Assembly: GCA_937915955.1 (NCBI GenBank)
Contig: CALGIB010000899.1
Span: forward strand, 1 to 6,143
Reading direction: 5' to 3'
Length of the DNA: 6,143 nt
Source: an uncultured Pseudomonadota bacterium
GTDB lineage: Bacteria > Myxococcota_A > UBA796 > CAJQPC01
Made by a program: the position numbers and the translations under genes. Position 1 is the first letter of the stretch; every line of letters begins with the position of its first letter. The notes below the pieces were generated by a model. That model did no database searches. It was not told the DNA's origin and saw only the letters and a program-made list of their open reading frames with translations. Below are positions 1 to 5,616 of the stretch, piece by piece.

Positions 1-1647
1 GAAGACCAGCACGACGTTGCTCCAGGCCCACTCGTACAGGCTGTCCAGGGGGCGAGCGCGCAGCCAGTCGCCCAGGCCCGCGGGGGCCGGCAGCGGCCCG
101 CTCTTGTGCTCGTAGACGCCCAGGCCGAAGCCCGCCAGCGCCAGGCCGACGCCGACGGCGGGCAGGCCGACGAAGTGGCTCAGCATCTCGGTGGCCGAGT
201 GACCGGGCTCGCCCACGACCCTCTGGAAGTCGCCGACGTAGAAGCCGATGGCCAGCGAAGGCACAGCCAGCACCAGCATGGGCAGCAGCATGCTCGGCGG
301 GGGCCGATGGGGGTGGGCGTGGGGGTCCGCCGGCTCCCCGAAGAAGACCTTGGCCACGCTGCGCGTCATGTACAGGGCGGTGATGAGCACGCCGCCCAGC
401 AGCAGGATCAGCGGTCCCCACATCATGGGGTTCTCGCCAGCGCCGTGGTGCAGGGCCTCGAGCACCAGGTCCTTGCTGAAGAAGCCGGACACACCCGGGA
501 ATCCGGCCAGCGCCAGGGCGCCCAGGGTCCAGAGCGCGAAGGTGAGCGGCATCTTCTTGTAGAGCCCGCCCATCTTGCTCATGTCGTTGCTGTGCACGGC
601 GTGGATGAGCGCGCCAGCGCTCAGGAACAGCAGGGCCTTGAAGAAGGCGTGCGTGGTGAGGTGGAAGTAGCCGGCGCTCATCGAGCCCGCGCCGAGGGCG
701 GCCATCATGTAGCCGAGCTGCGAGCAGGTGCTGAAGGCCAGCAGCTTCTTGATGTCGTCCTGCAGCAGCGCGAGGCAGCCGCCCAGGAACGCCGTGATCG
801 AGCCCACCCAGACCATCACCGTCAGGGTCGTCTCGCTGGCCTCGAAGATGGGCCAGCCGCGCACCACGATGTAGACGCCAGCGGCCACCATCGTCGCCGC
901 GTGCAGCAGCGCCGAGACCGGCGTCGGGCCGGCCATGGCGTCGGGGAGCCAGACGTGCAGCGGCATCTGGGCGGCCTTGGCCATGGCCCCGACGAAGAGC
1001 AGCAGCGCGATGGCGGTGCCGACGGCGGGGTCGAGGTCGGCCGGCAGGTCCCAGCCGAAGTTGCCGGTCGCGGCCACCAGCACCACCAGCCCCAGCAGCA
1101 GGAAGGAGTCGCCGAACTTGGTGACCCAGAAGGCCTTGAGGCTGGCCTTGCCCGCCTCGGGCTTGCGCCAGTAGTAGCCGATGAGCAGGTAGCTGCAGAG
1201 GCCCACCAGCTCCCAGCCCATGAAGAGCTGCAGCAGGTTGGGGGCCAGCACCAGCGACTGCATCGCGAAGACGAAGAGCGCGTGCCAGCTGAAGTAGCGG
1301 CCGATGCTCTCGGGGGCCTCGCCGTCCAGGTAGCCGATGCTGTAGACCTGCACGCAGAGCGCGACCAGGCTGACGACCACGGTCATCCCGGCGCTGACGC
1401 CGTCGACCCGGTAGCCCACCTGCGCCCAGTCCATGCCCTCGACCGACATCCAGCGGACGGTGTACTCGATGGCCTCGCCGCCCTGGAACAGGGTCCAGAA
1501 CAGGTCGCCCGCGGCCCAGAGGGTCACGGCGGTGCCGGCGGCGACCAGGGTCCCGGCCAGCGCCCCCCGACGCAGCCAGGGCACAGCCGCCAGCAGCAGG
1601 AAGACCAGGACGGGCACGAAGAGGATGAGCAGCGGCTGGAGCATCAT
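1..1647 (-). CDS. nuoL: NADH-quinone oxidoreductase subunit L (NuoL), 3' end outside window
   Basis: This is the distal antiporter-like proton-pumping subunit of complex I. The frame stays open from the start to base 1, giving 549 residues with no stop, so the final C-terminal helices (family length roughly 600-700) lie outside the window. About 15 hydrophobic segments are visible. Key residues match those known in E. coli NuoL: Glu146 in GWELVGLCSYLLIG, Asp180 in KFGD, Lys224 in AMAKAAQMPLHVWLPDAM, His250 in LLHAATMVAAGVY, His329 and His333 around FHLTTHAFFKALLFL with Lys337, and Lys392 in GFPGVSGFFSKD. A His- and Pro-rich loop (DPHAHPHRPPPS, 441-452) precedes a later helix. Two adjacent in-frame ATGs occur at 1647 and 1644; the first gives the ATGA overlap with nuoK and better spacing from GGAG (8 rather than 11 bases). 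NuoM and NuoN would be expected next but are not in the window. Confidence 0.97.
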   Translation of the reverse strand, partial: MMLQPLLILFVPVLVFLLLAAVPWLRRGALAGTLVAAGTAVTLWAAGDLFWTLFQGGEAIEYTVRWMSVEGMDWAQVGYRVDGVSAGMTVVVSLVALCVQVYSIGYLDGEAPESIGRYFSWHALFVFAMQSLVLAPNLLQLFMGWELVGLCSYLLIGYYWRKPEAGKASLKAFWVTKFGDSFLLLGLVVLVAATGNFGWDLPADLDPAVGTAIALLLFVGAMAKAAQMPLHVWLPDAMAGPTPVSALLHAATMVAAGVYIVVRGWPIFEASETTLTVMVWVGSITAFLGGCLALLQDDIKKLLAFSTCSQLGYMMAALGAGSMSAGYFHLTTHAFFKALLFLSAGALIHAVHSNDMSKMGGLYKKMPLTFALWTLGALALAGFPGVSGFFSKDLVLEALHHGAGENPMMWGPLILLLGGVLITALYMTRSVAKVFFGEPADPHAHPHRPPPSMLLPMLVLAVPSLAIGFYVGDFQRVVGEPGHSATEMLSHFVGLPAVGVGLALAGFGLGVYEHKSGPLPAPAGLGDWLRARPLDSLYEWAWSNVVLVF

Positions 1648-1949
1648 CCGGACAGCTCCACGACCTGGTCGACGTCGACGGTCTTGGCCTTGCGGTGGAG
1701 GAGGATGACGATGGCCAGGCCGGCGATGATCTCGGCCACGGTCAGCGCGACGCCGAACAGCGCCATCACCTGGCCGGCGTAGTCACCGCGGTAGAAGCCC
1801 AGGGCCACGAAGTTGAGGTTCACGGCGTTGGCCATCAGCTCGACGGAGAGCAGCATCGCGACGGCGTTGCGTCGGGTGAAGAGGCCGACCATGCCGATGC
1901 CGAACAGCGCGGCGGCGAGCAGGAGCCAGGCCTGCAGGGGGACGGTCAT
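1644..1949 (-). CDS. nuoK: NADH-quinone oxidoreductase subunit K (NuoK)
   Basis: This is the smallest proton-channel subunit of complex I, related to MrpC, located between NuoJ and the antiporter-like subunits. The product is 101 residues, the usual size, with three transmembrane helices (near 3-24, 27-50, 58-83). The family core is plain: LFTRRNAVAMLLSVELMANA (23-42) followed by VNLNFVAL (43-50), then FGVALTVAEIIAGLAI (65-80). Glu37 and Glu73 match the two essential membrane glutamates, Glu36 and Glu72 of E. coli NuoK. The ATG at 1949 overlaps the nuoJ stop by four bases and has GGAGG eight bases upstream; the much longer open frame that reaches back to 2339 is nuoJ read out of frame. The short soluble tail ends VDQVVELSG, and its stop overlaps the nuoL start. 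Confidence 0.97.
   Translation of the reverse strand: MTVPLQAWLLLAAALFGIGMVGLFTRRNAVAMLLSVELMANAVNLNFVALGFYRGDYAGQVMALFGVALTVAEIIAGLAIVILLHRKAKTVDVDQVVELSG
1656..1659 (-). promoter_or_regulatory. Ribosome binding site for nuoL
   Basis: GGAG on the minus strand in the last codons of nuoK. It is eight bases from the ATG at 1647 and eleven from the one at 1644, so it favours the first of the two tandem start codons. Confidence 0.6.
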
Positions 1950-2425
1950 GCGTCCTTCCTCCGGGCGATGACGATGGCGCCGATCATGACGGCCAGCAGC
2001 AGCACCGAGAGCGCCTCGAAGGCGGCGACGTGGCGGGTGAGGAAGAGCTCGCCCAGCAGCTGGCTGTTCGGCTCGGTCAGCGAGCCGGTGGGCAGCTCGG
2101 TCTGCAGGATGGCGTAGGCCACGAGGCCGAAGAAGCCCAGGCCCAGGGCCAGGCCCCGGGGCCAGCCCGTCGACTCGATGAGCACCTTGGCGCCCGTGAG
2201 CCGGTCGGTGAGCATGACGGCGAAGAGCATCAAGGTGATGACGCCGCCCGCGTAGAGCATCAGCTGCACCGCGGCGATGAAGTCGGCCTCGAGCGCCACG
2301 TAGGCGCCGGCGGTGCCGACCAGGGCGACGGCCAGCCACAACACCGCGTGCACGGCGTCCCTGGTGGTCACCACCGCCAGGGCGCAGCCGATCAGCAGAG
2401 CGGCCAGGACTCCGAAGACGATCAC
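1946..2425 (-). CDS. nuoJ: NADH-quinone oxidoreductase subunit J (NuoJ)
   Basis: This is a small integral membrane subunit of complex I that lies between the quinone module and the antiporter-like subunits and takes part in conformational coupling. The product is 159 residues with five hydrophobic segments (near 2-20, 25-47, 50-74, 88-109, 134-155). The third contains QLMLYAGGVITLMLFAVML (54-72), the family's most recognisable stretch; Tyr58 matches the conserved tyrosine (Tyr59 in E. coli) at the pi-bulge of helix 3. The hydrophilic loop at 110-130 and short basic end (ARRKDA) are typical. The GTG start at 2425 forms a GTGA overlap with the nuoI stop and has GGAGG four bases upstream. Upstream in-frame ATG codons would add a non-conserved extension that is merely the nuoI shadow. 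Identification rests on topology, the helix 3 motif and position between nuoI and nuoK. Confidence 0.95.
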   Translation of the reverse strand: MIVFGVLAALLIGCALAVVTTRDAVHAVLWLAVALVGTAGAYVALEADFIAAVQLMLYAGGVITLMLFAVMLTDRLTGAKVLIESTGWPRGLALGLGFFGLVAYAILQTELPTGSLTEPNSQLLGELFLTRHVAAFEALSVLLLAVMIGAIVIARRKDA

Positions 2426-2940
2426 GCGTCCTCCTCGGGCGGCGTCAGGCCCCGCTCGGGGTCCTGGATCTCCGCGAAGACCGAGCCGGAGTGCCAGGCC
2501 AGGGCCTCGGGCTTCTCGTTGGCGTAGAGCCGGTCCATGCTCAGGACCAGGTCTTCCCGCGAGAAGCCCACCGGGGTCCGCTCGCGCAGCATGAGGATGG
2601 CGTCCTCGGGGCAGACCTGCACGCACAGCTCGCAGACGAGGCAGGCGTTCAGGTCCAGCGTGAAGTCGTCGCAGTAGCCCCGCTTCTTGCCGGTGACCGG
2701 GCTCTCCTTGCGACCACCCGCGACGACGTCGATGACCTGCGAGGGGCAGATCTTCTCGCACATCTTGCAGCCGATGCAGGCCTCTTCCCCGAGCTCGTTG
2801 TGCACCAGGGCGAAGGTCGCGCGGTAGCGGTCCTTGCGCTCACGCGCCGCGTGCCAGGGCAGGGGCTCGGTGACCATCGGCCGGCCGACGTTCCGGAGGG
2901 TCGCGACCAGGGCGTCCCACAGGGGCAGGGTGCGGCTCAC
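2422..2940 (-). CDS. nuoI: NADH-quinone oxidoreductase subunit I (NuoI), 2[4Fe-4S] ferredoxin-like
   Basis: This is the ferredoxin-like hydrophilic-arm subunit that holds clusters N6a and N6b and passes electrons to N2 in NuoB. The product is 172 residues. Two classic CxxCxxCxxxCP motifs are present: CIGCKMCEKICP (55-66) and CLVCELCVQVCP (100-111). In this fold each cluster takes three cysteines from one motif and the fourth from the other. The N-terminal segment (ERKDRYRATFALVHNELGEE, 34-53) aligns with the family's leading region, and the C-terminal tail (about 120-172) is long and hydrophilic. An additional cysteine, Cys90 (RGYCDDF), lies between the motifs. The motif surroundings differ from the common CIACxLC and CIFCGFC forms. 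I chose the GTG at 2940 because it makes a GTGA overlap with the nuoH stop and has GGAGG four bases upstream; the open frame otherwise extends into a nuoH shadow. Confidence 0.96.
   Translation of the reverse strand: MSRTLPLWDALVATLRNVGRPMVTEPLPWHAARERKDRYRATFALVHNELGEEACIGCKMCEKICPSQVIDVVAGGRKESPVTGKKRGYCDDFTLDLNACLVCELCVQVCPEDAILMLRERTPVGFSREDLVLSMDRLYANEKPEALAWHSGSVFAEIQDPERGLTPPEEDA
2430..2434 (-). promoter_or_regulatory. Ribosome binding site for nuoJ
   Basis: GGAGG within a GAGGAGGA run on the minus strand at the end of nuoI, four bases before the GTG at 2425. It supports the GTG start of nuoJ. Confidence 0.72.
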
Positions 2941-3938
2941 GCGCCCTCCACGAGGCGGACCCAGATCGCCGTGACGGCCAACAGGGCCAGCGAAGCCGGG
3001 ATCAGGTAGTGCCAGCAGATCTTGAGCAGCTGGTCGCTGCGGTAGCGCATCCAGGACCAGCGGATCCAGAAGACCAGGGCGAAGAGCACCAGGGTCTTGA
3101 GCACCATCCAGTGCAGGCCCTCGGCCAGGAAGCCCTCCATGCCGAACCAGGCGCCGGGGCCCTCCCAGCCGCCGAAGAAGAGGGTCGCGCAGACCGCCGC
3201 GGTGACCAGCGTGTGCAGGTACTCGGCCAGCTGGAGGACCACGCCGATCATGCCGGTGTGCTCGGTGGTGACGCCGCCGATCAGCTCGGACTCGGCCTCG
3301 GGGATGTCGAAGGGGATGCGGTTGGCCTCGGCCAGGCTGCACAGGTAGAACAGGCCGAAGGCCAGCGCGCCGGGGCCCGGCGGCCAGAAGGCGAACCAGC
3401 GGCCGCCCTGCTGCGCGGCCACGATCTCGTCCATCTGGAAGCTGCCGGCCAGCAGGATGGGCACCATGCCGCTCAGCAGCAAGGGCACCTCGTAGCTGAC
3501 GCTCTGGGCCGCCGAGCGCATCGCGCCGAGCAGCGCGTACTTGTTGTTGCTGGCCCAGCCGGCCACCCACTGGGGCAGGACCAGCAAGGCGCCGACCGCG
3601 AAGATCCAGAGCAGGCCGATGTTGAGATCCCCGGCGACGCCGACCGTCTCGGACCAGGGGATCACCGCGAACAGCGCCAGCGTGCCCGCCGCCGCCACCG
3701 CCGGCGAGATCACGAAGAGCAGCTTGTCGGCCGCCCTGGGGATGATGATCTCCTTCTGCATCAGCTTCAGGCCGTCGGCCAGGGGCTGCAGCAGGCCGAT
3801 CGGACCGACCTCGGTGGGGCCGGGCCGGGACTGCAGTCGCGCGGCGAACTTGCGCTCCCACCAGATCGACCAGGCGGCCACGAACATGGCCAGGCTGCCC
3901 AGGACGACTCCGGTCAGCAGGCTCAGGGCGAAGCTCAT
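2937..3938 (-). CDS. nuoH: NADH-quinone oxidoreductase subunit H (NuoH)
   Basis: This is the membrane subunit at the heel of complex I; it forms much of the quinone tunnel and links quinone chemistry to the proton channels. The product is 333 residues with about eight hydrophobic segments (near 5-27, 72-94, 105-127, 150-168, 184-203, 226-253, 275-298, 308-330), the family's usual size and topology. Diagnostic motifs are WWERKFAARLQSRPGP (26-41), VGPIGLLQPLADGLKL (44-59), SNNKYALLGAMRSAAQ (130-145) and EANRIPFDIPEAESEL (204-219). That last loop carries the acidic residues (Asp211, Glu214, Glu216, Glu218) associated with coupling; Glu239 in LAEY is also kept. The usual aromatic-rich TEYSGM region is changed here to TEHTGMIGVVLQLAEY. 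The ATG overlaps the nuoD stop and has GAGG seven bases upstream. It directly follows nuoD, with no nuoEFG between them. Confidence 0.97.
   Translation of the reverse strand: MSFALSLLTGVVLGSLAMFVAAWSIWWERKFAARLQSRPGPTEVGPIGLLQPLADGLKLMQKEIIIPRAADKLLFVISPAVAAAGTLALFAVIPWSETVGVAGDLNIGLLWIFAVGALLVLPQWVAGWASNNKYALLGAMRSAAQSVSYEVPLLLSGMVPILLAGSFQMDEIVAAQQGGRWFAFWPPGPGALAFGLFYLCSLAEANRIPFDIPEAESELIGGVTTEHTGMIGVVLQLAEYLHTLVTAAVCATLFFGGWEGPGAWFGMEGFLAEGLHWMVLKTLVLFALVFWIRWSWMRYRSDQLLKICWHYLIPASLALLAVTAIWVRLVEGA
2945..2949 (-). promoter_or_regulatory. Ribosome binding site for nuoI
   Basis: GGAGG on the minus strand within the last codons of nuoH, four bases before the GTG at 2940. Together with the GTGA overlap it fixes the nuoI start. 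Confidence 0.72.
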
Positions 3939-5158
3939 CGGTCCACCTCGCCCAGGATGGGATCCAGGCTGCCGAGGATGACCACGATGTCCGAGATCAT
4001 CTCGCCGGGGCAGATGTAGGGCAGCAGCGAGACCAGGTGGTAGCTGGGAGGGCGGATCTTGCAGCGCCAGGGGCTGGCCTTCTTGGGCTCGCCGATGACG
4101 AAGGTGCCCAGCTCGCCGCGGGGTGACTCGATGGCCGAATAGGCCGAGCCCCACTCCTTCTGCTTGAACTTCACCGCGCCGGGCAGCTTGACCATCTTGG
4201 CGCCGACCACGGGCCCGGGCGGGATGCTGTCGATGAGCAAGCGCACGAGGCGGATGGACTCGCGCATCTCGGCCATGCGCACCAGGAAGCGCGCGTAGCA
4301 GTCGCCGCCGGTCTCCACCGGCACCCTCAGGTCCACCCGGTCGTACACGCAGTAGGGGGCGTCCCGGCGCAGGTCGTGGTCGATGCCGCTGGCGCGGGCC
4401 ACGGGGCCGCTGACCCCCAGCTCCATCAGCAGCACCGGGTCGATGACGCCGACCCCCTTCGTGCGCGCGAAGAAGATGCGGTTGTCGGTCATGTCCTCGT
4501 ACTCGGGCAGCCGGCCCTCGATGAAGGTCAGGACCTGCTTGACCGAGGCCTCCCAGCCCGCGGGGAGGTCGTGGCGCTGACCACCCGGGGTGTGGTGGTT
4601 GTAGTGGAAGCGGCCGCCCGTGAGGTCCTCGAACAGATCCAGGACCAGCTCGCGCTCGCGGAAGGTGTGCAGGAACAGGGTGCCGCCGCCGCCGATGGCG
4701 CCGCCCATGTCCAGGCCCCAGGTGCCCACCCAGAGCAGGTGGCTGGCCAGGCGCTGCAGCTCCGCGACCACCGTGCGGATGACCTGGGCCCGCTCGGGCA
4801 CCTCGATCTCGCAGAGCTTCTCGAAGGCCATGCAGACGGCCAGCTCGTTCATCATCGGCGAGACGTAGTCGTTCTTGTCGACCACGCTGGGGATCTGCAC
4901 GTAGGTCAGCTTCTCGCAGAGCTTCTCGACGCCGCGGTGCAGGTAGCCCAGGTAGGGCACGCACTTGACGCAGATCTCGCCGTCGACGAAGAGCTTCACG
5001 CGCAGCACGCCGTGGGTCGAGGGGTGCTGGGGGCCCATGTTCAGGGCCATCAGGTCGCTCTCGGCGTCGTAGTCGTCGATGTCCAGCCAGGGGTCGGCCC
5101 AGCTGGACTTCACGAGCTCGGCGGGGACGGAGACGCCCCCGATGTCCAGGGTCTTCAT
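3935..5158 (-). CDS. nuoD: NADH-quinone oxidoreductase subunit D (NuoD)
   Basis: This is the 49 kDa subunit of complex I, related to the large subunit of [NiFe] hydrogenases, which with NuoB forms the quinone reduction site. Using the ATG at 5158 the product has 407 residues. Visible landmarks are NMGPQHPSTHGVLR (40-53), GYLHRGVEK (71-79), FRERE (166-170), DLPAGW (197-202), ESPRGELG (344-351) and the terminal GSLDPILGEVDR. His49 and Tyr98 correspond to the quinone-binding His38 and Tyr87 of Thermus Nqo4, with identical 49-residue spacing. The hydrogenase metal-site cysteines are not expected and not seen. A glycine-rich stretch (MGGAIGGGG, 151-159) lengthens the loop before FRERE. The start is uncertain: an in-frame ATG at 5164 gives two more residues (MA), and neither has a clear Shine-Dalgarno; 5158 is preferred because it gives the same 4-base overlap with nuoC as the other junctions. 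Confidence 0.97.
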   Translation of the reverse strand: MKTLDIGGVSVPAELVKSSWADPWLDIDDYDAESDLMALNMGPQHPSTHGVLRVKLFVDGEICVKCVPYLGYLHRGVEKLCEKLTYVQIPSVVDKNDYVSPMMNELAVCMAFEKLCEIEVPERAQVIRTVVAELQRLASHLLWVGTWGLDMGGAIGGGGTLFLHTFRERELVLDLFEDLTGGRFHYNHHTPGGQRHDLPAGWEASVKQVLTFIEGRLPEYEDMTDNRIFFARTKGVGVIDPVLLMELGVSGPVARASGIDHDLRRDAPYCVYDRVDLRVPVETGGDCYARFLVRMAEMRESIRLVRLLIDSIPPGPVVGAKMVKLPGAVKFKQKEWGSAYSAIESPRGELGTFVIGEPKKASPWRCKIRPPSYHLVSLLPYICPGEMISDIVVILGSLDPILGEVDR

Positions 5159-5616
5159 CGCCATGGGAAGTGCGGGGTGTCGATGGGGTAGTCGCGCCGG
5201 AGGGGGTGGCCCTCCCAGTCCTCGGGCATCATGATCCGGCGTAGGTCCGGGTGGCCCTCGAAGCGCGCTCCGACCAGATCGAACTGCTCGCGCTCCTGCC
5301 AGTCGGCGCCGGCCCAGATGGGCACGAGGCTGGGGGTAGCCGTGCCGTAGGGCACCCGCAGGTGGAAGGCCACGCTGACGGTCCCTCGACCCAGGCGACG
5401 CACCCGGTAGGTGGTCATGCAGACCTCGGGCTGCTCCCCCTCGGCGAAGAAGTGGGCCGAGGCGCAGTAGACGAGGAACTGGAAGCCGAGCGCCTTGAGC
5501 CCCCCTGCCAGCTCGAGCAGGGTCTCCGAGGGGACCAGGGGCCCCAGCTCCGGCTCGAAGCTCAGCTCTTCACCCAGCAGGCGGGTGTACAGCTCCTGGA
5601 CGTCTTCGGGGATCAC
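5155..5616 (-). CDS. nuoC: NADH-quinone oxidoreductase subunit C (NuoC)
   Basis: This is the 30 kDa-type subunit of the complex I hydrophilic arm, which has no cofactor and packs against NuoD, NuoB and NuoI. The product is 153 residues. The C-terminal half has the complete family signature: GADWQEREQFDLVG (103-116), GHPDLRRI (121-128) and GHPLRRDYP (136-144). The N-terminal half, with VYCASAHFF around 49-57, is weakly similar to common NuoC proteins. I chose the GTG start at 5616 because it forms a GTGA overlap with the nuoB stop and has GGAGG seven bases upstream; longer readings of this frame run through nuoB as its shadow. The gene is separate from nuoD, not the nuoCD fusion found in Escherichia coli. 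Its stop overlaps the nuoD ATG. Function is secure from the signature and neighbours. Confidence 0.96.
   Translation of the reverse strand: MIPEDVQELYTRLLGEELSFEPELGPLVPSETLLELAGGLKALGFQFLVYCASAHFFAEGEQPEVCMTTYRVRRLGRGTVSVAFHLRVPYGTATPSLVPIWAGADWQEREQFDLVGARFEGHPDLRRIMMPEDWEGHPLRRDYPIDTPHFPWR

Noticed and set aside
106..1782. A 558-residue plus-strand open frame opposite nuoL
   Set aside because: It is rich in His, Gln, Gly, Ala, Arg and Asp with no recognisable domain, and lies exactly antisense to a clear nuoL gene. High third-position GC on the minus strand removes stop codons from this frame.
2422..3861. Possible NuoH-NuoI fusion suggested by the long frame upstream of nuoI
   Set aside because: The upstream portion is an out-of-frame shadow of nuoH, and the GTG at 2940 with GGAGG gives a normal NuoI.
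3009..4019. A 336-residue plus-strand open frame opposite nuoH
   Set aside because: Same low-complexity composition as the other antisense frames and no motif; nuoH on the opposite strand is certain.
2940..4964. Long minus-strand frame running upstream of nuoH through nuoD
   Set aside because: Only the part from 3938 down is NuoH. The upstream part is Arg/Pro/Gly-rich out-of-frame reading of nuoD, and the ATG at 3938 is supported by motif, overlap and ribosome binding site.
4376..5191. A 271-residue plus-strand open frame opposite nuoD
   Set aside because: Its repetitive Val/Asp/Gln/His/Leu composition is the reverse complement of GC-rich nuoD codons, and no gene family is recognisable.
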